Below, piece by piece: positions 6,608 to 15,182 of a stretch of 24,929 nucleotides of DNA. Source of the stretch: Chitinophagaceae bacterium (GTDB taxonomy: Bacteria > Bacteroidota > Bacteroidia > Chitinophagales > Chitinophagaceae). The stretch is taken from contig JAJTCI010000004.1 of NCBI GenBank assembly GCA_021323155.1, positions 1 to 24,929 of the forward strand, read 5' to 3'. A program made the translations under genes and the position numbers. The number at the start of each line of letters is the position of its first letter. Within the stretch, counting starts at the first letter, position 1. The notes below the pieces were generated by a model that searched no databases, was not told the DNA's origin, and was given only the letters and a program-made list of their open reading frames with translations.

Positions 6608-6639
6608 TTTGACATTTGACCGATTCCGCTTGACTTTTG
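6608..6639 (+). promoter_or_regulatory. Promoter of the Uup-like ABC-F gene, -7 box abutting the ATG
   Basis: TTTG (6608-6611) is followed after 20 nt by GACTTTTG (6632-6639), a one-mismatch TAnnTTTG. This is the best two-element promoter in the window. The -7 box ends 4 nt before ATG 6644, so the transcript is predicted to begin at or beside the start codon (leaderless). Confidence 0.6.
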
Positions 6640-6643
6640 CGCC

Positions 6644-8521
6644 ATGCATTATGTTTCCGCGGAAGGACTGACCAAAAGCTTTGGGATCACGCCGTTATTC
6701 AGTGATATTTCTTTCCACATCAACGAGGGCGACAAGATCGCGCTTATCGCACGCAACGGCGTAGGTAAGTCAACCCTGCTGCGAATATTGGCCGGCCGCG
6801 ATACCGTTGATGAAGGCAAACTTTGGATCAATAAAGACGTTACGGTCGCGCTTTTTGAGCAGGATCCCGTCTTCGAGGAGAACAAAACCGTACTGCAGAA
6901 CATCTTTCACATCGAGCATCCCGTGATGAAAGCGATCGCCGATTACGAGGCCGCGGCGGATGCGGAAGATGCAGCAGCGCTCGGCACCGCCATCAACCAA
7001 ATGGACGACCTCAACGCCTGGCAATTTGAAGCGAAGGTGAAAGAGATACTTGGTAAACTCAATATCCATCACCTCCAGAACAACATGAATGAGTTGAGTG
7101 GTGGACAACGCAAAAGAGTGGCGCTGGCAAAAACCCTTATCGACATCGGTTTTGAACACAAGCACACTTTGCTGATGATGGACGAACCGACCAACCACCT
7201 TGATGTAGAGATGATCGAATGGCTGGAGCATTACCTGAACCAGGAAAATGTGACACTCCTGCTGGTGACGCACGATCGATACTTTTTAGACGCAGTTTCC
7301 GAAGAGATATGGGAGCTTGAGCGCAGCAATATGTTCGTCTACCGGGGAGATTACGAGAATTATGTAGAGAAAAAGGCGGCCAGGATCGAGAGTGAACTTG
7401 CCAGCATCGACAAAGCCAAGAACGAATACCGGAAAGAGCTGGAATGGATGCGTAAGCAACCTAAGGCGCGGACAACAAAAAGCAAGGCGCGGCAGGATAA
7501 TTTTTACGAGGTGGAATCAAGGGCGAAACAGAAGATCGAGGACCAGCAGATGCAATTGCAGATGAAGATGAACCGGCTTGGCGGGAAGATCGTCGAGATG
7601 AAAAAAGTAAACAAAAGCTATGGCGAGATAACGATCCTTAAAGGATTCGACTATACCTTCAGCAAGGGCGAAAGAATAGGGATTATCGGGAAGAACGGCG
7701 TGGGCAAATCAACGTTTCTCAATATCCTGCAAGGACTCGAGCGTCCTGACTCCGGGAAGGTGAACATCGGCGATACAGTGATATTCGGCAATTTTTCACA
7801 GCAAGGTTTGGCGATAAAGGAAGACCTCCGCGTGATCGAATACGTGAAATCGTTTGCTGAAAGTTTCCCACTCGCGAAAGGTGGTAGCCTGAGTGCCGCG
7901 CAATTCCTTGAGCTATTCCTGTTCCCGCCGGAGAAACAATTCACCTATCTCAGTTCATTGAGTGGCGGGGAGAAAAAAAGGCTGCAGCTTTTGACGATAC
8001 TTTTCCGGAATCCGAACTTCCTGATTCTCGATGAACCAACCAACGATCTCGATCTGCCAACCCTGGGCGTGTTGGAGAATTTCCTGAGTGAGTACCAGGG
8101 GTGCGTACTCATTGTGTCGCACGACCGTTATTTTATGGACCGGCTCGTGGATCACCTTTTTGTGTTTAAAGGAGAAGGAGAGGTCCAGGATTTCCCAGGA
8201 AATTATACGCTGTTCCGCGCCTGGGAAAAAGAGCAGGAGAAAAAGACTTTGGTGGCAGAAAAGCAACAACCTGCTGCCCGGGAAGAGCGATCCGCTATCG
8301 TCGAGAAAAAAAAGGTTGGCTTTAAGGAAAAGCGCGAGTTCGAATTGCTGGAGAAAGAGATTGCTTCACTCGAAGCCGAGCGGGCGGCGCTCACCAACCA
8401 GTTGTCCGATGCGGAGGCAGGTTACGAAAAGATTGAGACGATTAGCCGGCGGTTAACGCAGATTGAAAACGACTTGTCGAACAAGGAACTGCGTTGGCTG
8501 GAACTCTCGGAGATGATGTGA
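6644..8521 (+). CDS. uup: ABC-F family ATPase, Uup-like
   Basis: This 625-residue soluble protein has two ABC ATPase domains and no membrane part, as in ribosome-acting ABC-F factors. Domain 1 has Walker A 'ARNGVGKST' (about 36-44), signature 'LSGGQRKR' (about 152) and Walker B with 'DEPTNHLD' (about 180). The interdomain P-site tRNA-interaction linker contains 'WMRKQPKARTTKSKARQ', characteristic of Uup. Domain 2 has 'GKNGVGKST' (about 348), 'LSGGEKKR' (about 438) and 'DEPTNDLD' (about 462). The C-terminal about 100 residues form a Lys/Glu-rich coiled coil (EKREFELLEKEIASLEAE), also Uup-like. The first Walker A has Ala for the leading Gly. Family roles are ribosome rescue, assembly or genome stability. 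It ends flush against the convergent PLP-enzyme gene. Confidence 0.92.
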   Translation: MHYVSAEGLTKSFGITPLFSDISFHINEGDKIALIARNGVGKSTLLRILAGRDTVDEGKLWINKDVTVALFEQDPVFEENKTVLQNIFHIEHPVMKAIADYEAAADAEDAAALGTAINQMDDLNAWQFEAKVKEILGKLNIHHLQNNMNELSGGQRKRVALAKTLIDIGFEHKHTLLMMDEPTNHLDVEMIEWLEHYLNQENVTLLLVTHDRYFLDAVSEEIWELERSNMFVYRGDYENYVEKKAARIESELASIDKAKNEYRKELEWMRKQPKARTTKSKARQDNFYEVESRAKQKIEDQQMQLQMKMNRLGGKIVEMKKVNKSYGEITILKGFDYTFSKGERIGIIGKNGVGKSTFLNILQGLERPDSGKVNIGDTVIFGNFSQQGLAIKEDLRVIEYVKSFAESFPLAKGGSLSAAQFLELFLFPPEKQFTYLSSLSGGEKKRLQLLTILFRNPNFLILDEPTNDLDLPTLGVLENFLSEYQGCVLIVSHDRYFMDRLVDHLFVFKGEGEVQDFPGNYTLFRAWEKEQEKKTLVAEKQQPAAREERSAIVEKKKVGFKEKREFELLEKEIASLEAERAALTNQLSDAEAGYEKIETISRRLTQIENDLSNKELRWLELSEMM

Positions 8522-9532
8522 TCAAAGCAAAATGTCTGCGAGACGTTGCAAGTCGTCTTCCGTGTGTAGGGCATTCAGGACAATACGGTTGACCTTTACA
8601 CCTTCTGGGTCGGGGTATGCGAATGAGGAAACGATGATGGCATTCACCTCGAGCTTGCCGGTGTCAAAATTTCGAGGCAAAACAAATATGGGCAATGCCG
8701 GGTGTGACACGAAGCGATCCTTAGTGAGGTCACGGAATAAATCAATATTATTTGCCAGTTTCTGGCGCTGTTTCGTATACAATTGTTGTCCTTCCAGGAA
8801 CGCATATGCAAATGCCGGCGATATACTGGTGCTTGCTGTATAATGCGGCGTATTTCTCAAGATCGAAGTGAGCGACCCGGTGCTACTTACAGCACCACCA
8901 GGAAGGCAGAACGCTTTACCCAGTGAATAAGTAAGTACCAGGTGCACCTTTTCGTTACTGTAGCCAGCCGATCCGCTCAAAAGACCGGCCCGGTGTGAAT
9001 CGTCTACTATACAAATGGTTGGCTTATTTAGATGGTCCAGGAACGACAGGTCATTTACCGACGCGGCGAGGGGGTTGACGGCATCAAGACTAATAACGAC
9101 AGGAGATGCTGTCTTTAAAGCGTTAATATGAGCGACCACTTTTTCAGTCCAAGTTTCAAAGCTTTGGGCCGACAGATTATTCAATAGATCTATCGCCGGG
9201 TGCGTATCGGGCGGTGAAAAGAAATAGGAGTGGCTTTGCTGAAGCGCGCCCATGACACACCTCCCGGCAAGAAACCCGGATGAAAAACAAACCGAATTAT
9301 CTGTCCCGGTGATCTCCGAAAGCTTAGCCTCGAATTGCTCGAATAGATCGAGTTGCGTGTTAGAGATGCGGGATGAAGGGAAAAGCCAACCGTAACGATC
9401 CATTCCTTCTTTTACCAACTCCGCGAATTCGGGAATATAGCCCATGCCGAGGTAAGAATAACCTGAGAAGAATAAATGTTCTTTCCCATCAATCATCGCT
9501 GTACGGCCAGGGGTATGGTTGAGTTGGAACAT
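8522..9532 (-). CDS. PLP-dependent alpha-oxoamine-synthase-like enzyme (BioF/KBL superfamily)
   Basis: This 336-residue fold-type I PLP enzyme is related to 8-amino-7-oxononanoate synthase and glycine C-acetyltransferase. The N-terminus 'LFFSGYSYLGMG' matches the 'NyLGL' entry strand; 'FSSGFLAGRCVMGAL' and H111 ('DTHPAID') would stack on PLP; D177-D-S-H180 corresponds to the DEAH motif; and K206 in 'TYSLGKAF' is the Schiff-base lysine. It is about 50 residues shorter than BioF and divergent at most motifs, so the acyl-CoA/amino-acid pair cannot be assigned. No other biotin gene is present. Its ATG (9532) overlaps the stop of the upstream DinB-like gene as TAATG, implying coupled translation. 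True BioF activity is possible but I would not name it so. Confidence 0.8.
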   Translation of the reverse strand: MFQLNHTPGRTAMIDGKEHLFFSGYSYLGMGYIPEFAELVKEGMDRYGWLFPSSRISNTQLDLFEQFEAKLSEITGTDNSVCFSSGFLAGRCVMGALQQSHSYFFSPPDTHPAIDLLNNLSAQSFETWTEKVVAHINALKTASPVVISLDAVNPLAASVNDLSFLDHLNKPTICIVDDSHRAGLLSGSAGYSNEKVHLVLTYSLGKAFCLPGGAVSSTGSLTSILRNTPHYTASTSISPAFAYAFLEGQQLYTKQRQKLANNIDLFRDLTKDRFVSHPALPIFVLPRNFDTGKLEVNAIIVSSFAYPDPEGVKVNRIVLNALHTEDDLQRLADILL

Positions 9533-10062
9533 TATCGCTTCTGTTGCATTTGCTCGTTGAATGTTTGGCTGGCACCTTTGGGAATGCTCAGGCTCGTAAA
9601 ATCTTTATCGCGGATCATTTTCCCGATCTGCACGATTTGCCCAACGTGGTAGGGGTAATGTGCCATTTGCCGGATGATGGCGTCATATACGATCAACGGT
9701 TCGGAACGAATATGTATTGTTGCCATAAGGTCTTCGGGTGTAAGGCTCAGCAAGGCGCTGAAGAGGCAATTCCATCCCTCGCTCCAGAAACTCAGTAAAT
9801 CCTGTTTGCTTGCCTTCATGTCTTCAAATTCTGCATCGCGGTTACGCCAATCTTTCTCGCCATCCTCCGCCAGGAAATTGGTCCAGCGGCTCAGCATATT
9901 GCCGTACATGTGCTGGATGATGATCGCGATATTATTACTGTCAGGAGACGGACGGTAATAAAAATCCTTTTCTTCCAGCTGGTCGAAAGTTTTATCTCCC
10001 AACGACTTGTAATATTCGAATCGTTTGATGCAATCCTGTAGGAAGGTTTGGTCAAGTTTCAT
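9532..10062 (-). CDS. DinB superfamily protein (DUF1572-like)
   Basis: This 176-residue protein has the four-helix-bundle pattern of the DinB/YfiT superfamily. The putative metal triad is H51 ('IIQHMYGN'), H135 and H139 ('MAHYPYHVGQI'), spaced as in DUF1572 members. Related bundles include thiol-dependent S-transferases, but most are uncharacterised. ATG 10062 (MKLDQTFLQDCIKRFEYYKS) is chosen over the extended frame to 10131, which adds a non-homologous Cys/His-rich leader. It is the first gene of a two-gene unit with the PLP enzyme, with a 1-nt overlap. A TAACTTCG (10109-10102), one mismatch from TAnnTTTG, could be its -7 box. Upstream lies the queA terminator. Confidence 0.85.
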   Translation of the reverse strand: MKLDQTFLQDCIKRFEYYKSLGDKTFDQLEEKDFYYRPSPDSNNIAIIIQHMYGNMLSRWTNFLAEDGEKDWRNRDAEFEDMKASKQDLLSFWSEGWNCLFSALLSLTPEDLMATIHIRSEPLIVYDAIIRQMAHYPYHVGQIVQIGKMIRDKDFTSLSIPKGASQTFNEQMQQKR

Positions 10063-10169
10063 GTTCAACGGGGTTGGTGCGCACTGAAGAGAGTGACACA
10101 ACGAAGTTAAATAGTAGTGACGAAGTCCCATCCATAAAATTCTGTTCCGGAACCTCCCTGCATAAAAAA

Positions 10170-10190
10170 ATCCCGCAGGTTGTGCGGGAT
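10170..10190 (-). terminator. Intrinsic terminator of queA (symmetrical)
   Basis: A perfect 8-bp stem (ATCCCGCA 10170-10177 with 10183-10190, loop 5 nt) lies directly after the queA stop. The minus strand reads into a T-run (10170-10164). A T-run also follows on the plus side (10193-10199), so the hairpin could work in both directions. Confidence 0.9.
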
Positions 10191-10197
10191 CATTTTT

Positions 10198-11247
10198 TTA
10201 TACTACCAGTAACGCGTCTCCATAGCTGAAAAAGCGGTATTTATCTTTTATTGCTTTCTTGTAAGCTTCCATTGCAAGGTCATAACCTGCGAACGCGCAG
10301 ACCATTATCAGCAAACTCGTCTTTGGTAAATGAAAGTTAGTGACAAGGCTGTCAGCGATGTTGAAATTGTACGGAGGGTGGATAAAGATGTTTGTCCACC
10401 CTTCGCTGGGCTTTAGGAGTTTTTGCGCCGTGAAGCTGCTTTCCAGTCCCCGCATGGTGGTGGTGCCAATGGAACAGATACGATTACCCCTTTGCTTCGC
10501 CTGGTTGACGATGTTACAAGCCGTTTCGTCGATCTTGTAATATTCAGCATCCATCTTATGCTTGCTAAGGTCTTCCACTTCGATCGGTCGAAAAGTGCCT
10601 AGCCCAGTGTGGAGGGTAACTTCTGCAAATCGAACGCCTTTGATCTCGCAGCGCTTTATCAGTTCACGACTGAAATGCAGGCCGGCGGTGGGGGCCGCAA
10701 CCGCACCTTCGTGCTTTGCGTAAACCGTTTGGTAACGCTCCTTGTCCTCATCATCCGGCTTGCGTTTGATGTATTTCGGCAGCGGGGTCTCGCCCAAGAA
10801 CTCCAGCATTTGCTTGAAGCTCTCATCATCACCTTCCCAAAGAAAACGGATGGTACGGCCACGGCTGGTGGTATTGTCGATCACCTCAGCGACCAGTTCG
10901 TCGTGTTCCCCGAAGTATAACTTGTTTCCCACGCGGATTTTTCTCGCGGGATCAACGATCACATCCCATAAGCGATTCGGCTTATTGAGTTCCCGGAGAA
11001 GGAAGACTTCGATCTTGGCACCGGTCTTTTCCTTGCGGCCGTACATGCGCGCGGGGAAAACCTTTGTGTTGTTCACCACGAAAACGTCTTTGTCTTCGTA
11101 GTAGTCAAGAATATCGCGAAAGTGTTTGTTTTCTATCTGTCCACTATGACGGTGCACCACCATCATCCGGCTATCTTCTCTTCTTTTCGTAGGATGTTGG
11201 GCAATTAAATTTAGGGGTAGGTCGAACTTAAACTGTGATAACTTCAT
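10198..11247 (-). CDS. queA: S-adenosylmethionine:tRNA ribosyltransferase-isomerase
   Basis: This 349-residue cytosolic enzyme transfers and isomerises the ribosyl moiety of SAM onto preQ1 in tRNA to give epoxyqueuosine, the penultimate step of queuosine synthesis. Family hallmarks are the N-terminal 'MKLSQFKFDLPLNLIAQHP', 'VVNNTKVFPARMYGRK', 'GAVAAPTAGLHFS' (about 178-190), 'LHTGLGTFRPIEVED' and the C-terminal 'NFHLPKTSLLIMVCAFAG'. The length is typical. ATG 11247 is the family start; the open frame to 11397 encodes an Arg-rich, unconserved leader and overlaps the promoter. A perfect -7 box (TACCTTTG, 11347-11340) predicts a leader of about 85 nt containing a short GC hairpin. No tgt or queF/queG is in the window. 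Confidence 0.95.
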   Translation of the reverse strand: MKLSQFKFDLPLNLIAQHPTKRREDSRMMVVHRHSGQIENKHFRDILDYYEDKDVFVVNNTKVFPARMYGRKEKTGAKIEVFLLRELNKPNRLWDVIVDPARKIRVGNKLYFGEHDELVAEVIDNTTSRGRTIRFLWEGDDESFKQMLEFLGETPLPKYIKRKPDDEDKERYQTVYAKHEGAVAAPTAGLHFSRELIKRCEIKGVRFAEVTLHTGLGTFRPIEVEDLSKHKMDAEYYKIDETACNIVNQAKQRGNRICSIGTTTMRGLESSFTAQKLLKPSEGWTNIFIHPPYNFNIADSLVTNFHLPKTSLLIMVCAFAGYDLAMEAYKKAIKDKYRFFSYGDALLVV

Positions 11248-11339
11248 GTGTCTATTAGAGTTTTTAAATAGGCCACATGCATTTCGCCGCCGTCTTACGG
11301 GACGGCTAGTGACATGTTTTCGGCATGATCGGAAGCGGG

Positions 11340-11347
11340 CAAAGGTA
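11340..11347 (-). promoter_or_regulatory. queA -7 box (TACCTTTG)
   Basis: On the minus strand TACCTTTG is a perfect TAnnTTTG match, 92 nt before ATG 11247. A TTT about 17 nt further upstream is the only -33 candidate, so the -33 assignment is weak. Confidence 0.5.
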
Positions 11348-11483
11348 ATATTTAGTTGTATTTGAAATCCACAGTTTCTTAAAAAGTTGAGACTCAAATG
11401 AGAAAGTTTCTCTATCTGATATCCAAAGCCTGATTTTTTTTATGGATTCGGTGCTTTTCTTGATCTTCAGTGCCGATTAAACA

Positions 11484-14400
11484 ATGACAATGAGACGATT
11501 TTCTTTTAGCGGATTAATCCCTGTTTTTTGTCTTTTCCTGGCTTTTCAAACCGCCGCCCAGCCACCCAAAAAAGCACCCAAATACAATAGCCTTTTGTGG
11601 GAGATTACCGGCAACGGGCTCAAAAAGCCCTCTTACCTGTTCGGGACGATGCACGTCAGTAGCAAACTGGCTTTTCACCTGAGCGATTCTTTCTACCATG
11701 CGATCAAAAGTACCGACATGGTAGCCCTTGAGTTGGATCCGAAAACCTGGCAGCCGGAGATGTTCCGCATGCAGGAAGCGGAGAAACAGTTGTCAAACTA
11801 CTACCGGGATATCCGGACCGGTTATATCAATGAGAACTCGTTCAAGCTGGAACGGTACGAAGAAAATATCGGCAACGCGTTGAGCGACGAACCAACGGTG
11901 ATAAACAGTTTGCTTTACCGGACGGCACAGCAAAAGGCTGATTTCGAGGAAAATACCTACCTGGACCTGTATATCTACCAAACAGGGCGGAAACTTGGCA
12001 AACTTTCCGGGGGCGTCGAGAATTATTTCGAGACGGAAAAGATCATGATGGAAGCCTACCAGGACATGGCAAAGGAAAAAGCCAAGAAACGGAACTATGA
12101 TTACGATTACGACGAGAGCATTTATGATATCCAAAAAAAGATGCAGGATGCTTACCGTAAGGGAGATCTTGACCTCCTCGATTCCCTGGAAAAGAAAACC
12201 CAGACATCCGCTGCTTTCGCAGAAAAGTTCATGTACAAGCGGAACGAGATACACGCATATTCGATCGATACAATCCTGAAGAAGCGTTCTCTGTTCGTTG
12301 GAGTAGGTGCCGCACACCTTCCCGGTGAACGTGGTGTGATCGAATTATTGAGAAAGATGGGATATAAGCTGCGCCCGATATTTATGCAAAACAGGGATGC
12401 AGCGCAAAAAGATAAGATCGACAAACTACGTGTACCGGTGAAATTCAGCCCCACATCTACGCCAGATGGCTTTGTAAAATTGATGCTGCCCGGGCCACTT
12501 TTCAAAAAGGATGAGACAACTACTGACGCAAGCTGGCAATACGCTGATATGGAGAATGGGTCGTATTATATGCTCACCCGCGTGAAAACGCATGCTGCCA
12601 TCCTGATGGACGATGAAAGCGTTGTGTTGAAGAAGGTTGACAGCATGTTATATGAAAATATTCCCGGTAAGATACTTTCCAAAACCAGCATTGAAAGAAA
12701 TGGGTACAAGGGATACGACATCACCAATAGGACACGTCGCGGAGACATCCAGCGCTATAACATCTTTGTAACGCCTTTTGAAGTGCTTATCTTCAAAATG
12801 AGTGGAAGTGATGACTATGTACAGGGAAAAGAGGCGAGTGATTTCTTCAACTCGATCAGCCTGAAAGAAATTTCGCCCAGGCCCGTCAGCTACGAGCCTT
12901 CTTTTGGGAGTTTCAGGTTGAATCTCCCGCACGAACCGATAGCGTCATTGGGAAGGTCGACAAAAGACTTCCTTGACACCTGGCAGTTCGAAGCAGTAGA
13001 TAAGGCGAATGGCAGTGCATGGCTGGTTGTTAAAAAGACCATTAACAGTTATGGATTTATCGAGGAGGACACGTTTGATCTTTCCCTGGTAGAGGAAAGC
13101 CTGAAATCTTCCGAATTCATCGATAAGCAAACCAATCGCACATTGAGCAAGGTGAATGGCCATCCGTCACTGGATATGGAGTACAGTCTAAAGAATGGAG
13201 GTACGCTGAATGCCCGTACCGTGATCCGGGGACCGCATCATTACCTCGTTCTGCAGTCTTCCAAAAAGAAGCCATTAGCGAAAGATGTCTTGAACAGCTT
13301 CGTGATCACGCCTTTCAATCGCCGGCCGCCGGCACCGTTCATTGATACATTTTACGATTTCCGGGTAACCACTTCATGGCACCCGAAGCTGGATACCGGC
13401 CTGCGCAAGATGTACGAGATCGCGTCAAGCGAGGAGTTCCTCGACCAGCTGGAAAGTGCAAGCTATGGTACGAAAGACCGCAGCGCCAGTTTCTACAATG
13501 ATTCAACAGGAGAAAGCGTTGCAGTGAGCATACATAAATTTCCAAAATATCATCACTCACGGGATACCGCCCGGTTCTTCGAGAATGAGTATGATACCGA
13601 ACGAATGGAGAAGGATATGGTTTTGCGTTCACGTGAAACACTGCGTCCATCTCCGAACAGCTTTGGATACAAATATGTATTCACGGATACGAATTCCTCC
13701 CGCATGCTCATTTACGCCGGCATACTGCAAAACAATCGCTTCTTCAGCATTTCTTCGGCGACTGATACGCTTGCCAAAGGCGACGATATGGTTTCGCAAT
13801 TCCTGAATAGTTTTGTGCCGGAAGCTAAAGACACCATTTCGCTTTTCCGTTCCAAGCTCGACCAATTCTTTTCAGACCTTAGCAGTAAAGACAGTCTCAC
13901 CCGAGCAAGAGCTATGCAGGCTGCTTCGAAACTATACTTTGGCCCTGAATCTGTTGGACGGTTTAAACTTATTATCGACAGCCTCCGGTTTTCTGATAAG
14001 GATTACTTTGAACTTAAATCCAAGTTCATTTCCGAGTTGGGGTATATCGATGATTCCTGTTGCGTCAAAGAGGTCATCGGCTACCTGAATAACCTATACG
14101 AGCGAACGGCAGACACGGCGTATTTCCAGAACCCGATACTGATCTCCCTGGCCAGGTTGAAGACAAAGGAATCGTTCGCTTCGCTGAAAGAGCACCTCAT
14201 GCAGGACCCGCCCATATTCGAAGACGATTATGGTATGGAAAACCTCTTCGGTTATATGCACGATACATTGTCGCTTTCCAAAATGTTCTTTCCAGACATC
14301 CTGCAACTAATGTCGATCGACGATTATAAATCCGAAGTGACATCCCTGTTGCGAACGATGGTGGACAGCGGGTTCTTAAAAGCAAAGGATTATGAACAGT

Positions 14401-15182
14401 ATTTCAGCAACCTTTATTTCGATGCCAAGATAGAATTGAAAAGGCAACAAAGCGCCGACGTATTGCTGGCTAAAAAGCAAAGCCAGAAGGAGCAGGAGGG
14501 TGATGATGCGGCAACGAGGAGTTACTATTCCAACAACTCGGACGTTGATAATTACGCGGTTCTATTGATGCCCTTCTATGAGAAGAATACCGCCATCCGG
14601 AAATTCTTCGACAAACTGCTTCAATCGAAAGACCTTGACGTGCGAATGAATACAGCGGTGCTGATGTTGCGGAACAATTTCCCGATCCCCGACAGCGTGT
14701 TGCTTTCCATTGCGTCGAAGGACCAATATCGCGCTCCCTTACTCCAGCAGTTGGAAGAGGCGAGGAGGGAACAATACTTCCCTGCCATTTACCGGAAACA
14801 AGAGGACGTGGCCAGGTCGTTGTTGCTGGGAGATGATGAGTACGAGAAGTTTTATGACATCCAGCTTGTCGGCAACAAGCAGGTGAAGCTTAGAAATACG
14901 AGCGGCTATGTTTATTTCTTTAAGTATAAACTGAAGAAGGAAGATGAGTGGAAGATCGGGATCAGCGGCATCCAGCCCGATTCGTTGTCTAAAGTTAGCA
15001 GCAACGATATGCTGGTGAGCATGACAGACAAAAAAATAAACGCGGAGACACCCGAAAGCGAGCAATTTGAAAAACAGCTAAAGCGCCTGATTTTTTCGCT
15101 GCGCAGAAGCAGTGCCCGTTTTTATCGTGATGGAGGTGGTTATGGCTACGACCGGTTCTATGACGAAGGCCATGGCGACTAA
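11484..15182 (+). CDS. Large exported TraB/GumN (Tiki-like) protein with three internal repeats and helical tail
   Basis: This is a 1232-residue protein with a cleavable signal peptide (about residues 1-25, ending 'AFQTAAQ'). Residues about 35-300 form a TraB/GumN domain. It carries the paired GxxH motifs of the Tiki metalloprotease-like family, 'GTMHVSS' (about 53) and 'GAAHLPG' (about 275), and an acidic 'ALELD' after the first. Three diverged modules follow (about 325-455, 470-605 and 620-775). Each begins with a hydrophobic strand (GFVKLMLP, SFRLNLPH, DFRVTTSW) and ends in 'FFNSI', 'VLNSF' or 'FLNSF', reminiscent of PsbP-like folds. The last about 450 residues are predicted helical, HEAT-like, with a Tyr/Gly-rich end. 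Family members are usually 250-350 residues. Probably periplasmic; function unknown. It starts at ATG 11484 (or 11490) and overlaps oppDF by 3 bp at its end. Confidence 0.85.
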   Translation: MTMRRFSFSGLIPVFCLFLAFQTAAQPPKKAPKYNSLLWEITGNGLKKPSYLFGTMHVSSKLAFHLSDSFYHAIKSTDMVALELDPKTWQPEMFRMQEAEKQLSNYYRDIRTGYINENSFKLERYEENIGNALSDEPTVINSLLYRTAQQKADFEENTYLDLYIYQTGRKLGKLSGGVENYFETEKIMMEAYQDMAKEKAKKRNYDYDYDESIYDIQKKMQDAYRKGDLDLLDSLEKKTQTSAAFAEKFMYKRNEIHAYSIDTILKKRSLFVGVGAAHLPGERGVIELLRKMGYKLRPIFMQNRDAAQKDKIDKLRVPVKFSPTSTPDGFVKLMLPGPLFKKDETTTDASWQYADMENGSYYMLTRVKTHAAILMDDESVVLKKVDSMLYENIPGKILSKTSIERNGYKGYDITNRTRRGDIQRYNIFVTPFEVLIFKMSGSDDYVQGKEASDFFNSISLKEISPRPVSYEPSFGSFRLNLPHEPIASLGRSTKDFLDTWQFEAVDKANGSAWLVVKKTINSYGFIEEDTFDLSLVEESLKSSEFIDKQTNRTLSKVNGHPSLDMEYSLKNGGTLNARTVIRGPHHYLVLQSSKKKPLAKDVLNSFVITPFNRRPPAPFIDTFYDFRVTTSWHPKLDTGLRKMYEIASSEEFLDQLESASYGTKDRSASFYNDSTGESVAVSIHKFPKYHHSRDTARFFENEYDTERMEKDMVLRSRETLRPSPNSFGYKYVFTDTNSSRMLIYAGILQNNRFFSISSATDTLAKGDDMVSQFLNSFVPEAKDTISLFRSKLDQFFSDLSSKDSLTRARAMQAASKLYFGPESVGRFKLIIDSLRFSDKDYFELKSKFISELGYIDDSCCVKEVIGYLNNLYERTADTAYFQNPILISLARLKTKESFASLKEHLMQDPPIFEDDYGMENLFGYMHDTLSLSKMFFPDILQLMSIDDYKSEVTSLLRTMVDSGFLKAKDYEQYFSNLYFDAKIELKRQQSADVLLAKKQSQKEQEGDDAATRSYYSNNSDVDNYAVLLMPFYEKNTAIRKFFDKLLQSKDLDVRMNTAVLMLRNNFPIPDSVLLSIASKDQYRAPLLQQLEEARREQYFPAIYRKQEDVARSLLLGDDEYEKFYDIQLVGNKQVKLRNTSGYVYFFKYKLKKEDEWKIGISGIQPDSLSKVSSNDMLVSMTDKKINAETPESEQFEKQLKRLIFSLRRSSARFYRDGGGYGYDRFYDEGHGD

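Larger units (their letters stand above)
6334..6643. other. 310-bp divergent intergenic region between phoH and the ABC-F gene
   Basis: No convincing coding frame or RNA gene is seen. It contains the phoH promoter (minus, 6400-6431), the ABC-F promoter (plus, 6608-6639) and, in the middle, two DnaA-box-like nonamers facing each other (6439-6447 and 6451-6459). The rest (about 6465-6600) has no structure I can name. Confidence 0.6.

Noticed and set aside
11793..12317. 174-residue minus-strand frame inside the TraB gene
   Set aside because: It is hydrophobic but lies wholly within the TraB/GumN domain coding sequence; a shadow frame.
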